In this document: one piece after another, positions 16,675 through 25,901 of the stretch | Position numbering within the stretch: the stretch's first letter is position 1 | Layout of the letters: the number at the start of each line of letters is the position of its first letter | DNA from: an uncultured Eubacteriales bacterium | GTDB taxonomy: Bacteria > Bacillota > Clostridia > Oscillospirales > Oscillospiraceae | Assembly (NCBI GenBank): GCA_900317375.1 | Contig: ONGJ01000003.1 | Span: 1-63,698, forward strand | Reading direction: 5' to 3' | DNA: 63,698 nucleotides | The notes under the pieces: generated by a model | What the model was told of the DNA's origin: nothing | The model's database searches: none | The model's input: only the letters and a program-made list of their open reading frames with translations | Program-made: the position numbers and the translations under genes

Positions 16675-17430
16675 TCACAGCGAGCGCTGGCGCATGACCT
16701 CGTACATGACAAGCGCAGCTGCGACGGACGCATTCAGGGAAGAAATCCTCCCCTTCATCGGCAGGGACAGGACAAAATCACAGCCCTCGCGCACGAGGCG
16801 GCCCATACCGCTGCCCTCAGAGCCGATGATCAGGGCAATGGGCCCGGTCAGTCTGGTCTGCCAGAGGGCGCAGTCCCCGTCGGCAGCCGTCCCGTAAAGC
16901 CAGACGCCCCGTTTCTTCAGATCATCCATCGCCGTGCGCAGGTTTGCCACCCGGGCGACTGGCAGATATTCGGCCGCGCCTGCCGAGGCCTTGCTGACAG
17001 CAGCCGTCAGACCTGCGCTGCGGCGCTTTGGGATGATCACCCCGTGCGCCCCGGCGCACTCCGCCGAGCGGATGATGGCCCCGAGGTTGTAGCCGTCGGT
17101 AATCTCGTCACAGATGATCAGGAACGGGTCCTCCCCGCGGGAGGCGGCAAGACGGAACATGTCCTCGACATCGGCGTAATCGCGCACCGCGCAGACGGCG
17201 ATGGCCCCCTGATGGGCGTGCGTCCGGCTCATGGCATCCAGCTTGCGCCTGTCGCATTCGACAATGCTGATGCCCCGGTCCCGGGCCAGCGCCGCAAGAT
17301 AGCTCAGGTTCCGGTCGCCCTCCCCCGAGGCAAGAAAAAGCTTGTCAATCGGCCGCCCGGCGCGAAGCGCCTCGGTGACCGCATTGCGGCCTTCGATCTG
17401 ATCCTTCTCGATTCTGTCAGCTGCTTCCAT
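16675..17430 (-). CDS. rlmB: TrmH/RlmB family 23S rRNA 2'-O-methyltransferase
   Basis: A 251-residue SPOUT methyltransferase. The N-terminal IEGRNAVTEALRAG is the RNA-binding substrate domain; ITDGYNLGAIIRSAECAGAHGVIIP (motif 1), LIIGSEGSGM (motif 2) and LPMKGRISSLNASVAAALVMYE (motif 3, knot) are complete. RlmB methylates a guanosine (G2251 in E. coli numbering) of 23S rRNA. The ATG at 17430 has GGGAG six bases upstream; earlier codons have no family match. It is first of the minus-strand group and divergent from the rhomboid-like gene. Confidence 0.93.
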   Translation of the reverse strand: MEAADRIEKDQIEGRNAVTEALRAGRPIDKLFLASGEGDRNLSYLAALARDRGISIVECDRRKLDAMSRTHAHQGAIAVCAVRDYADVEDMFRLAASRGEDPFLIICDEITDGYNLGAIIRSAECAGAHGVIIPKRRSAGLTAAVSKASAGAAEYLPVARVANLRTAMDDLKKRGVWLYGTAADGDCALWQTRLTGPIALIIGSEGSGMGRLVREGCDFVLSLPMKGRISSLNASVAAALVMYEVMRQRSL

Positions 17431-17542
17431 TCCGCACTCCCGAAAAACAAGATATTCCAAATCAAAGTACAATATAACACAAGATACAGAAAATGGAAAG
17501 ACTTCTTTTTGCATCTTTGCGCGATTTCTTTACATTTTTCTG

Positions 17543-17571
17543 TAGACTTTCTCAGGTAAAAACAGTATATT
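17543..17571 (+). promoter_or_regulatory. Candidate promoter of the rhomboid-like gene operon
   Basis: TAGACT (17543-17548) and TATATT (17566-17571) are 17 bases apart in the divergent AT-rich gap, about 38 bases before the GTG start at 17609. The -35 box is weak, so the assignment is tentative. Confidence 0.5.
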
Positions 17572-17608
17572 GATAATATCTATCTTATCGAATCCGGAGG
17601 AACAAGCT

Positions 17609-18439
17609 GTGAAAGACCCCATGCGGCTGATTGACCGCTTCTGTTACAAGCATCCGAATTTCGGCATTCCGAACCTGATGCGCTATCTGACGATCGCGAA
17701 TGTCGTCTTCTGGATTTTAGGCACGGCCAACAGCGTGCTGCTGAGCTATCTGCGCTTTGACGCCGGCCTGATCATGCAGGGCCAGATCTGGCGTCTGATC
17801 ACCTTTATGGTGTATCCGCCCAGCATGGGTCTGCTCGCCTTTCTGGTCTTTTATTTCTATTACTGGATGGGCACAGCCCTGGAGCAGGTCTGGGGCACAG
17901 CCCAGTTCAACATCTATCTGCTGATTGGCTGGGCGCTGACCGTCATTTACGGCTTTCTGGTCTACTTCATCGGCGGTCTGCGCATTTCGATTGACGCCCA
18001 GTATCTGTATCTGTCGATGTTCTTTTCCTACGCTGCGCTGTTTCCCGACCAGACCGTGCTGCTTTTCTTCTTTATCCCGATCAAGATGAAGTATATGGCG
18101 ATCATCGACGCCGTCTATTTTCTGGCCGCCGTCATCACCAACCCCTTCCCCGTCAATCTGCTGCCGGTCGTGGCGTTGCTGAACTTCTTCATTTTCTTCT
18201 CCGGGACGCTGCTGCAGCGCATTCCGAAGAAGGCAAGCCAATCGACCATCAACTTCCGCAAAGCCTCGCAGAAGATTCGAAGGGAAGAGCGCGAGAAGCT
18301 GTATCATCACAAGTGCGCCGTCTGCGGACGCACCGACACGGACTATCCGGGGCTTGAATTCCGCTACTGCTCGCGCTGCGCGGGCTATCACTGCTTCTGC
18401 AGCGATCACATCAACAACCATATTCATTTTACGGAATAA
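17609..18439 (+). CDS. Rhomboid-like pseudoprotease with C-terminal zinc finger
   Basis: A 276-residue polytopic membrane protein. The segments GQIWRLITFMVYP and GTALEQVWGTAQFNIYLLIG match rhomboid/Derlin-type folds, but the GxSG serine motif is replaced (DAQYLYLSMFFSYAALFPD) and no catalytic His is seen in the last helix, so it is probably not a protease. IPIKMKYMAII resembles the rhomboid/Derlin loop. The cytosolic tail after residue 230 has a Cys/His cluster, HKCAVCG then YCSRCAGYHCFCSDH, likely binding one or two zinc ions. The GTG at 17609 has GGAGG eight bases upstream. Its role is unknown. Confidence 0.72.
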   Translation: MKDPMRLIDRFCYKHPNFGIPNLMRYLTIANVVFWILGTANSVLLSYLRFDAGLIMQGQIWRLITFMVYPPSMGLLAFLVFYFYYWMGTALEQVWGTAQFNIYLLIGWALTVIYGFLVYFIGGLRISIDAQYLYLSMFFSYAALFPDQTVLLFFFIPIKMKYMAIIDAVYFLAAVITNPFPVNLLPVVALLNFFIFFSGTLLQRIPKKASQSTINFRKASQKIRREEREKLYHHKCAVCGRTDTDYPGLEFRYCSRCAGYHCFCSDHINNHIHFTE

Positions 18440-18451
18440 TCGGAGGACAGA

Positions 18452-19858
18452 ATGATGTCAGAGCTTTTTCAGGATTCTGCACTGCTGCAGGAGATCGACC
18501 GTTTTGTTGAAGAACAGAAAGACAGCATCGTACGGGATATCGGACGGCTTGTTGCGATCCCCAGCGTGCAGAGCGAGCCCGAGCCCGGTGCCCCGTACGG
18601 GCCGGGTCCGAGGCAGGCGCTGGACTGTGCCCTCGGCATCGCCGGGGAGCTGGGCCTGAAAGCCGCAGGCTGCTGTGGAAACCGCATGGGTTATGCCCAG
18701 GTCGGGGAAGAGCGCGGTGAAGGCTACCTCGCCACCATCAGCCACGTGGACGTGGTCCCGGCCGGGGAAGGCTGGCCGGAGGACCCCTTTACCCTGAGAG
18801 AACAGGAGGGTTATCTGATCGGCCGCGGCGTTACGGATGACAAGGGACCGTCGATCCTCTGCCTGTACGCGCTGAAGTATCTTCAGGATTCCGGGCGCAG
18901 GCTGCGCTACCCGATCCGCGCCCTGCTGGGCAGCAGCGAAGAGATCGGCATGGACGACATCGGCTACTATCTCGCCGAATACCCCGCGCCGCTGTTCTGT
19001 GTGAGCCCGGATTCGGACTTCCCTGCGGTCAACGGAGAAAAGGGAATCTATCATGCGCGCCTGGTCTCCCGCCATCAGCCGGACCGGGTGCTGGACATTG
19101 CGGGCGGCGTTGCCCCCAACGCGGTGGCCGCCGCGGCGACGGCCCGCGTGCGTGCAGACGCCCTCCGGGACGGCGGCGGCGTTCATGCCGAGCAGCTGGA
19201 GCCGGGGCTCTGGCAGCTCAGCGCCGCCGGGATCAGCGGGCATGCCTCCATGCCGGAAGGGACCGTGAGCGCCATCGCGCTGCTGGTGGATTACCTCCTG
19301 GAAAACGGCATCCCCGGGCCGGATGAACTGCCCTACTTCCATCTGCTGCAGAGGCTGCACCGGAACACGGACGGCAGCGGCCTCGGTCTGCAGAGCGCTG
19401 ACGGGCGTTTTACCCCCCTCACGGCGGTCGGCGGAAAGATCAGCACCGAAAACGGCGTGATCGCCCAGACGATCGACTGCCGCTACGGCACGACGATGAG
19501 CGGAGAGAAGATCACCGCGCTCCTGCGCAGCGCGGCAGGAAAGGCAGCCGATGTACAGGAAGACAGCGATGAAGCGCCCTTCTATATGGAGCCGGACCAT
19601 CCGGCGATTCAGGCCTGCATCGACAGCTACCGCGCCGTCACGGGCGAGGACACCAGGCCCCAGACCATCGGCGGCGGAACCTATGCCCGGCACTTTCCGA
19701 AGGCCTGCTCCTTCGGCCCGGAGCACCGTGACCGTCCGATGCCGGATTTCTGCGGGCCGATTCACGGGGTCAACGAAGCTGCCGGGCTCGGCGATCTGCT
19801 GGAGGCGCTGAAGATCTATATCCTCACGCTTCTCCGGCTGGAGGAGCTGGATTATTGA
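18452..19858 (+). CDS. M20 family dipeptidase, PepV/Sapep type
   Basis: A 468-residue zinc dipeptidase of the PepV branch. The first metal motif is ISHVDVVPAG, the bridging Asp lies in GRGVTDDKGP, the catalytic Glu pair in GSSEEIGMDD, and the C-terminal His in CGPIHGVNE; the middle holds the larger PepV lid domain. Such enzymes cleave unblocked dipeptides in the cytosol. GGAGG precedes two adjacent ATGs (18452 and 18455). The next gene begins inside its stop codon. Confidence 0.92.
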   Translation: MMSELFQDSALLQEIDRFVEEQKDSIVRDIGRLVAIPSVQSEPEPGAPYGPGPRQALDCALGIAGELGLKAAGCCGNRMGYAQVGEERGEGYLATISHVDVVPAGEGWPEDPFTLREQEGYLIGRGVTDDKGPSILCLYALKYLQDSGRRLRYPIRALLGSSEEIGMDDIGYYLAEYPAPLFCVSPDSDFPAVNGEKGIYHARLVSRHQPDRVLDIAGGVAPNAVAAAATARVRADALRDGGGVHAEQLEPGLWQLSAAGISGHASMPEGTVSAIALLVDYLLENGIPGPDELPYFHLLQRLHRNTDGSGLGLQSADGRFTPLTAVGGKISTENGVIAQTIDCRYGTTMSGEKITALLRSAAGKAADVQEDSDEAPFYMEPDHPAIQACIDSYRAVTGEDTRPQTIGGGTYARHFPKACSFGPEHRDRPMPDFCGPIHGVNEAAGLGDLLEALKIYILTLLRLEELDY

Positions 19859-20511
19859 ACGGGATGAAGCAGAACCGCTGTGTGATTGTCTCGGGCGGGG
19901 ACTACTGCCCGGCAGATGACCTGCGGCCGGGTGAGGACTATGTCATCGCCTGTGACCGGGGCTATACCTACTGCAGCCGTCTGGGGCTGAAGCCCGATCT
20001 GCTCATCTCGGATTTTGACTCGTACACGGGGCCGGTCGACGAGAGCGTACCGGTGAACGCGTATGCCAGTGAAAAGGACGATACCGACACGATGCTGGCC
20101 GTGCGCTGTGCCATTGAACGCGGCTGTGACGAGATTCTGCTCTGCTGTGCGCTGGGCGGGCGCCTGGATCACCTGATCGCCAATCTTCAGGCGCTCATTT
20201 TTGCCCGGAAGCACGGCGTCCGGGCAAGTCTGCGCAGCACAGAGACGGAAGTCTCGGTGCTGATGGACGAAAGCCGCGTGTTTCCGCGCCGGGCCGGCTG
20301 GTCCCTGTCCGTGTTTGCCGCTGACGGCCCCTGCCGGGGGGTTGGGATCCGCGGGGCAAAATATCCGCTGACGGATGCCGAGATTCTCCCCTCCTTCCCC
20401 ATCGGCGTCAGCAATGTGTGGACGGAGGCCGAGGCTGAAATCTCGGTGTCGGAAGGATGCCTGCTTGTCGTGCTCTCGAAGCTGCCCGAGGGGGATGCCG
20501 AAAAGAGTTGA
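19855..20511 (+). CDS. thiN: Thiamine pyrophosphokinase
   Basis: A 218-residue enzyme that transfers pyrophosphate from ATP to thiamine to make thiamine diphosphate. The N-terminal ISGGDYCPADDL-like strand, CDRGYTYC, LLISDFDSY, the EKDDTDTMLAV motif and GALGGRLDH-like LGGRLDHLIANLQ are the family signatures. The start is uncertain: TTG at 19855 overlaps the previous TGA and has GGAGGAG eight bases upstream, while ATG at 19864 gives a protein three residues shorter with no well-placed site. Confidence 0.9.
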   Translation: MNGMKQNRCVIVSGGDYCPADDLRPGEDYVIACDRGYTYCSRLGLKPDLLISDFDSYTGPVDESVPVNAYASEKDDTDTMLAVRCAIERGCDEILLCCALGGRLDHLIANLQALIFARKHGVRASLRSTETEVSVLMDESRVFPRRAGWSLSVFAADGPCRGVGIRGAKYPLTDAEILPSFPIGVSNVWTEAEAEISVSEGCLLVVLSKLPEGDAEKS

Positions 20512-20584
20512 CGGGGACAAGAAAAGCAGGTAAAATATCAGAATTGTCTCGATGCAGAGTGCGTGCGGGAGGAGGTCCGTCGGC

Positions 20585-21415
20585 ATGAGCTTGGTTCACT
20601 TTCAAAACACTGCCGCAATCGGACACGCCTGGATTCTCTCATCGCCTGTACAGGATGAGGCGCTGCAGCGGGCAGCGGAAATCGCCTCTGCAGCCGTGTG
20701 TCTGGCCGGGCAGGACGTGCCCTGCGGAAAATGCCGCGGCTGCCGAAAGGCGGCGGCCGGCGTGCACCCGGATATTATCCGCATTCAGCGCGAAACAGAC
20801 CGCAGCGGGAAGCAGCGCCGCGAGATCACGGTGAATCAGATCCGCGAACTTGCCGCGGACGCGGCCGTTCTTCCGAATGAGTCGGAGCGAAAGGTCTACA
20901 TCATCGAGGAAGCCGATACCATGAACCTCAACGCCCAGAACGCGGCGCTGAAGCTGCTGGAAGAACCGCCGCAGACGGTCATTTTCCTTCTGTGCACGGT
21001 GAACCCGGACCTGCTCCTGGAAACGGTGCGTTCCCGATGCCTTTCCGTCTCCGTCGGCTCCGGCGCCGCGGAAGGCCCGGAAGAGGGCGAGAAGCGCGCA
21101 GCCGGTTTTCTGAAGGCGATGCGCAGCGGCGATGCCGAAGCGGTCTGGCGCTGGATCGCGAAAAACGAAACCGGCAAGCTCGACGAGACCGCCGCCTTTG
21201 CGGAGGCCGCTCTGCAGGGCACCGCCGACATGCTGTGCGGCCGTGCGGACCGGGGCCAGCTGTCCTCTGAGAAACTGATGCGCCTCTATCGCCTGCTCGA
21301 GCAGTGCACGGAATATCTCAAAGTCAATGTCAACGCGAAGCATGTCTTCAGCCTGCTGGCCGTTTATACGGCAGCGGAAGACCCAGGACCTCAGGAAACA
21401 GGAGAAACAATATGA
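20585..21415 (+). CDS. holB: DNA polymerase III delta-prime subunit (clamp loader)
   Basis: A 276-residue AAA+ clamp-loader subunit. GHAWILSSP stands where the Walker-A region is (degenerate, as in delta-prime), CGKCRGC is the zinc module, VYIIEEADTMNLNAQNAALKLLEEPP is the Walker-B/sensor region with the SRC motif in RSRC. The protein helps load the beta clamp. The ATG at 20585 has GGAGGAGG nine bases upstream. It overlaps ricT by four bases, an order (holB-ricT) common in Firmicutes. Confidence 0.92.
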   Translation: MSLVHFQNTAAIGHAWILSSPVQDEALQRAAEIASAAVCLAGQDVPCGKCRGCRKAAAGVHPDIIRIQRETDRSGKQRREITVNQIRELAADAAVLPNESERKVYIIEEADTMNLNAQNAALKLLEEPPQTVIFLLCTVNPDLLLETVRSRCLSVSVGSGAAEGPEEGEKRAAGFLKAMRSGDAEAVWRWIAKNETGKLDETAAFAEAALQGTADMLCGRADRGQLSSEKLMRLYRLLEQCTEYLKVNVNAKHVFSLLAVYTAAEDPGPQETGETI

Positions 21416-22779
21416 CCGAAGTGGTAAGCATCAAATTCAAAAACCGCGGGAAACCGTATTTCTTTGACCCGGCCGGGCTGGAGCTGGAGGTCGGCGAGCA
21501 CGTGCTGGTCGACACCGCCGGCGGCATGGAGATGGGCGTTGTCAGCCGCGAGAATCATGCGGTGGAAGACACCGCTGTCGTACAGCCTCTGCGGCGGGTG
21601 CTGCGGAAAGCAACACAGATGGATCTGCGCACCGAAGACCTCATCCGCCAGCGTGAGGAGAGCGCCATGAAGATCTGCCGCGAGAAAATCGCCGAGCACA
21701 AGCTGGACATGAAGCTCGTAGACGTGGAATGCAACTTTGAAGGCAGCAAGACGACCTTCTTCTTCACCTCAGACGGGCGCGTGGATTTCCGTGCGCTGGT
21801 CAAGGACCTCGCGGCGGTGCTGCACACGCGCATCGAGCTGCGGCAGATCGGCGTGCGGGACGAGGCAAAGATGCTGGGCGGCCTCGGGATCTGCGGCAGG
21901 CCCTACTGCTGCAGTCAGTTCCTGGATGATTTCCGTCCGGTCTCGACGAAGATGGCCAAGGTGCAGTCGCTTTCCCTGAACCCGGCCAAGATATCGGGAA
22001 GCTGCGGAAGGCTGCTGTGCTGTCTGCGCTATGAGCAGGAGGCTTATGAAGACCTCGTCAAGAAAGTACCGAAGCAGGGAGCTTTTGTAGAGACAAAGGA
22101 CGGTTACGGGACGGCCGTGCAGGTGAACCTGCTGCGCTCGACAGTCAAGGTCAGGCTGGACGACGACCGTGACGACGTGCTGCACGAGTACCAGGCAAAC
22201 GAGCTTGCGGCAGTGCCGGGTGGCCGTCCGAAGGACGGAAGCGAGCCTCCGCACGTACTGGTATGGACCGAGCCCGAGCCCCAGGCCGAACAGGAGGCAG
22301 AAGAGGCAGCGGACGAATGGGCCATTCCGGAGATGATCTATACCCCCCAGGCCGAGCCGGATAAGAATCCCGATCAGGACGCTGCGAAGAAGCCCGGCCG
22401 GCGCAGCCGCAGCAGAAACCGCAAGGGGAAGGCGCCGTCCCGCGAGGGCGGTGCAGAGTCCGTTCCGTCCGGAAAGCCGGCCGCAGCAGAGACGAAGAAA
22501 GAGCCGTCTGCTGAGCGGAAGACTGACGGGGAGCACGGAAACCGCTCCAGAAGCCACAGCCATCGCAGAAAGCCGACCCCGCCGAAGACGGACAGGGACG
22601 GACGCCCCGCAGAGAACAGCGGAGCCGAGTCTGCCCGTAAGCCGGGCGGAGACGCTGCGGCGAAAGCCGGCAAAGGCGAACAGAAGAACGCAGGCGAAGG
22701 CGGTACCGGGCACGGAAAGCCCCGCAGGCGGCACAGCCGCGGCAAGAAGGGCGGCAGCAAGCCTGCTGAAAATCCGTGA
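21412..22779 (+). CDS. ricT: PSP1 domain protein RicT (YaaT)
   Basis: A 455-residue protein. Residues 1-about 275 are the PSP1/YaaT domain with KFKNRGKPYFFDP, TFFFTSDGRVDFR, GGLGICGRPYCCSQFL and SGSCGRLLCCLRYE; the cysteines match the iron-sulfur ligands of RicT. In Bacillus, RicT acts with RicA and RicF in RNase Y-dependent mRNA maturation and in phosphorelay control. The last 170 residues are a low-complexity, positively charged tail rich in K, R, E and G, longer than in B. subtilis, perhaps RNA-binding. Translation is coupled to holB by ATGA. Confidence 0.92.
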   Translation: MTEVVSIKFKNRGKPYFFDPAGLELEVGEHVLVDTAGGMEMGVVSRENHAVEDTAVVQPLRRVLRKATQMDLRTEDLIRQREESAMKICREKIAEHKLDMKLVDVECNFEGSKTTFFFTSDGRVDFRALVKDLAAVLHTRIELRQIGVRDEAKMLGGLGICGRPYCCSQFLDDFRPVSTKMAKVQSLSLNPAKISGSCGRLLCCLRYEQEAYEDLVKKVPKQGAFVETKDGYGTAVQVNLLRSTVKVRLDDDRDDVLHEYQANELAAVPGGRPKDGSEPPHVLVWTEPEPQAEQEAEEAADEWAIPEMIYTPQAEPDKNPDQDAAKKPGRRSRSRNRKGKAPSREGGAESVPSGKPAAAETKKEPSAERKTDGEHGNRSRSHSHRRKPTPPKTDRDGRPAENSGAESARKPGGDAAAKAGKGEQKNAGEGGTGHGKPRRRHSRGKKGGSKPAENP

Positions 22780-24596
22780 GCCGGAAGACCATCGCACAGA
22801 AGGAGTCCGCCGCAGAGGGCCTCTCTTCCGGCACTGCGGTGCCGGCCGCCCAGGCGGGGAAATCTGGGATCGACTATGACCGGCCGCCGCTTTCCGTGTT
22901 TGCCGCCTATATCCGCCCGCATCGCGGAGCCTTCATTCTCGACATGACGCTGTCGGTGCTGGCCGCGGCGGTGGACCTCATCTTCCCCTATGCGACAAGG
23001 GGGGCAATCAACAGGCTGCTGCCGGACAAGCTGTACACCGCCTTTTTCACGGTGATGGCCATTCTGCTGGCAGCCTATCTGCTGCGGGCGTGGTTTCAGT
23101 ACCTGATCACGATCGTGGGACACCGGATGGGGACGCTGGCGGAGGCGGATATGCGTCGGGATGTTTTTCAGCATATGCAGTCGCTGTCCTTTTCCTTCTT
23201 TGATCAGAACCGTACCGGGGTGCTGATGGCCCGGGTGACGAGCGACCTGTTCGAAATAGCGGAGCTGTCGCATCACGGGCCGGAAAACCTGCTGATCTGC
23301 GGTGTGACGCTGATCGGCTCCCTGGTGCTGCTGATGACGGTGAACCTGAAGCTGGCGCTGGTGCTGACGGTGCTGCTGCCGGTGACGGTGGGCTTTGCGA
23401 TGCGCCAGCGCGTGCGTATGGAGGAGGCCAACCGCGAGGTCAAGATCCGCACCGGTGAAATCAATGCCGCCATCGAAAGCGGCATCTCCGGCATCCGCAC
23501 CTCGAAGGCCTTTGCGGCCGAGAAGGCGGAGGACGAAAAGTTCGACAGGGCCAACGAGGCCTTCAAGAAAAGCAAGGTCCGCTTTTACCGTGCGATGGGC
23601 CTGTTCAATGCCGGCATCGAGGCCTCGGTCGGGGTCATGCAGGTGGCCTGCATCGCAGCGGGCGGTTTTCTGATCATGCGCGGCGAGATGGATCTGGTCG
23701 ACCTGCTGACCTTCTCGCTGTACATTGCCGCTTTTCTGTCGCCGATCCGCCGGCTCGTTCAGTTTACGGAGATCTGGGCGCAGGGCAGCGCAGGCTTCAG
23801 CCGTTTTCTGGAGCTGATGCGCACCAGACCCGAGATCACGGACGCACCGGACGCGAAGGAACTGACCGATGTCCGGGGCGAGGTCCGGCTGGAGCATGTC
23901 TGCTTCCGCTACCGGGAGGGCGAGAGCGTCCTGGAGGACGTGAGCCTGACGGTCGCTCCCGGCGAAACCTATGCCCTGGTCGGGTCCTCCGGCGGCGGGA
24001 AGACAACGGTCTGTCATCTGATTCCGCGCTTTTATGACGTAACCGCGGGGTCGGTACGCATCGACGGGCAGGATGTGCGCGAAGTGACGCAGGAGAGCCT
24101 GCGCCGGAATGTGGGGATCATCCAGCAGGATGTGTTTCTTTTTGCCGGGACGATCATGGACAACATCCGCTACGGGTCGCCGGATGCGGACGACCGGGCG
24201 GTCATCGAGGCCGCGGTCCGCGCGGAGATTCATGAGGACATTCTGCGCATGCCGGACGGGTATGACAGCTTTGTCGGCGAACGGGGCGTGGTGCTCTCCG
24301 GCGGGCAGAAGCAGCGCGTGGCCATCGCGCGGGCCTTTCTGAAGAACCCGCGGATTCTGATCCTGGACGAGGCGACCTCGGCCCTGGACAGCGTAACCGA
24401 GCAGAAGATTCAGCATAGTCTGGACGAGCTGAGCCGGGGCAAGACCTGCATCGTGATTGCCCACCGGCTGGCGACCGTGCGCGGCGCCGACCGGATCGGC
24501 GTCATCGAGGGCGGCCGGCTTGTGGAAGAAGGGACCCGGGAAGAGCTTCTCAGGCGCGGCGGCCGCTATGCCGCTCTTGAACACGCCCAGGAGTAG
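22776..24596 (+). CDS. ABC exporter, fused permease and ATPase (MsbA/LmrA-like)
   Basis: A 606-residue half-transporter. After about 45 polar residues, six membrane helices (about 45-330) form the exporter domain, followed by the ATPase with Walker A GSSGGGKTT, the Q-loop IIQQDVFLF, signature [15 protein letters not shown], Walker B ILILDEATSALD and switch His in IAHRLATVRGADRI. It would work as a homodimer exporting lipids, peptides or drugs; the substrate is not indicated. It starts at GTG 22776, overlapping the ricT stop codon (GTGA); no good alternative start exists before the first helix. Confidence 0.92.
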   Translation: MSRKTIAQKESAAEGLSSGTAVPAAQAGKSGIDYDRPPLSVFAAYIRPHRGAFILDMTLSVLAAAVDLIFPYATRGAINRLLPDKLYTAFFTVMAILLAAYLLRAWFQYLITIVGHRMGTLAEADMRRDVFQHMQSLSFSFFDQNRTGVLMARVTSDLFEIAELSHHGPENLLICGVTLIGSLVLLMTVNLKLALVLTVLLPVTVGFAMRQRVRMEEANREVKIRTGEINAAIESGISGIRTSKAFAAEKAEDEKFDRANEAFKKSKVRFYRAMGLFNAGIEASVGVMQVACIAAGGFLIMRGEMDLVDLLTFSLYIAAFLSPIRRLVQFTEIWAQGSAGFSRFLELMRTRPEITDAPDAKELTDVRGEVRLEHVCFRYREGESVLEDVSLTVAPGETYALVGSSGGGKTTVCHLIPRFYDVTAGSVRIDGQDVREVTQESLRRNVGIIQQDVFLFAGTIMDNIRYGSPDADDRAVIEAAVRAEIHEDILRMPDGYDSFVGERGVVLSGGQKQRVAIARAFLKNPRILILDEATSALDSVTEQKIQHSLDELSRGKTCIVIAHRLATVRGADRIGVIEGGRLVEEGTREELLRRGGRYAALEHAQE

Positions 24597-24643
24597 CGGG
24601 TAGCGCGTGATTTCAGTTTTCTGCAATACGGGAGGGATCATCC

Positions 24644-25690
24644 ATGCCAGAAGGAAAGAGCCGGAAAGTCACGGTGATCATGCCGGCTTTCAATTCGGAA
24701 ACCTATATCGAGCGCTCGGTCAAGAGCGTGCTGAGCCAGACGCACAGGAATCTGGAGCTCATCGTCGTGGACGACGGCTCGACCGACCGCACGGCGCAGA
24801 TTCTCGGCCGGCTGGGCCGGGACGACAGCAGGCTTCGCGTCATCCATACAGAAAACCACGGTCCGGCGCTGGCGAGAAACGCCGCCCTCGACGAGGTGAG
24901 CGAGGACACCGATTATGTCACCTTTATCGATGCCGATGACGAATACCTGGCCGATGCGCTGGCATATGCGATGGAATCCGCCGAAAGCGGCGCCGAGCTC
25001 ATCCTGACGGGCTTTGTCATCGTCGAGGCGGACGGACGCGAGCGCGAATACAACGAGTTTGACTGCCTTGTCCGGCCGGAGGATATGCGCACTGCCTTCC
25101 CGAGGCTTTACAAGGCCAATCTTCTCAACCAGGTCTGGGCGAAGTTCTATTCCGCACGGCGTCTGAAGGAGAGCGGCATTAGCTTCAAGGACTATCTCTG
25201 GGGTGAGGACCGGCTCTTCGTGTTCGACTTTCTCGAGCAGTGCCCGCTGATCGCGGTGAGAAGCGAGTGCAAGTACCGGTATATCATGCACGCAGGAGAA
25301 AGTCTGATCTCCAAATTCTATCCGAAAAAGTTTCAGGTGTGCATCGAGGCCGACATCCGGGCACAGGAGCTGTGCGAGCGTTTTGGGGTATCGGATGACG
25401 CCGACCTGCGTTATATGTTCGCAAAGTCCGTCTTCTCGTGCATCACGACGCTGTTTTCGCCCGGCTGCAGCCTGGGTGAGGAGGGCAAGCTGCTCTATAT
25501 CCGCGAGATCAGCTCGAACCCGCGGGTACAGAAACGCTGCCGGGACACCTCGGGTGGCCTCCCGGCAAACACGCTGTGCAGGATTCTGCGAAAGGGGCAT
25601 CCGCGGACGATACTCAACACCTTCCGGGCGGTGGCCCTGGTCGGCGATCGGGCACCGGACCTGTTCATGAAGCTCAAGCACAGAAAATAA
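24644..25690 (+). CDS. Glycosyltransferase family 2
   Basis: A 348-residue GT-A fold enzyme. The N-terminal VTVIMPAFNSETYIERSVKSVL, ELIVVDDGSTDRT and the metal-binding TFIDADDEY (DxD) are standard GT2 motifs, and the GEDRLFVFDFL segment is near the catalytic base position. There are no membrane helices. It probably adds a sugar to a cell-surface polymer or lipid. GGGAGGGA lies upstream of the ATG. It is the last gene of the plus-strand run and is followed by a terminator. Confidence 0.93.
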   Translation: MPEGKSRKVTVIMPAFNSETYIERSVKSVLSQTHRNLELIVVDDGSTDRTAQILGRLGRDDSRLRVIHTENHGPALARNAALDEVSEDTDYVTFIDADDEYLADALAYAMESAESGAELILTGFVIVEADGREREYNEFDCLVRPEDMRTAFPRLYKANLLNQVWAKFYSARRLKESGISFKDYLWGEDRLFVFDFLEQCPLIAVRSECKYRYIMHAGESLISKFYPKKFQVCIEADIRAQELCERFGVSDDADLRYMFAKSVFSCITTLFSPGCSLGEEGKLLYIREISSNPRVQKRCRDTSGGLPANTLCRILRKGHPRTILNTFRAVALVGDRAPDLFMKLKHRK

Positions 25691-25692
25691 AC

Positions 25693-25729
25693 AAGATCGG
25701 GGGCTTGCCTGAGGCCGGTCCCCGATCTT
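25693..25729 (+). terminator. Intrinsic terminator after the glycosyltransferase gene
   Basis: AAGATCGGGG pairs with CCCCGATCTT around a 17-base loop and is followed by TTCTTAT. Confidence 0.85.
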
Positions 25730-25732
25730 TTC

Positions 25733-25901
25733 TTATGCAATTGCAAACGGCGCTCCCTATCAGTCTCTACCGCCTTGCGGTGCCCGGAGAATCGTTCGGG
25801 CTTACGCTGTTCCTCCGATTCTCCGACCGCTGCAGTAATCCCGCAATGCCTTCTTCTGCCACCGGCAGCGGCATTGCGCGATTTCGTGCGCGCCGATCCG
25901 C
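25733..25901. other. Structured intergenic region with two further hairpins
   Basis: Between convergent genes there are two more perfect inverted repeats after the terminator: CGGAGAATCG/CGATTCTCCG (25785-25825) and GCAATGCC/GGCATTGC (25843-25877). Neither has a T-tract. I see no coding frame of note. A small RNA or decayed repeat is possible. Confidence 0.45.

Noticed and set aside
22374-24641. A 755-codon minus-strand frame opposite ricT and the ABC exporter
   Set aside because: Antisense shadow; the plus-strand genes have full motif sets and overlapping starts.
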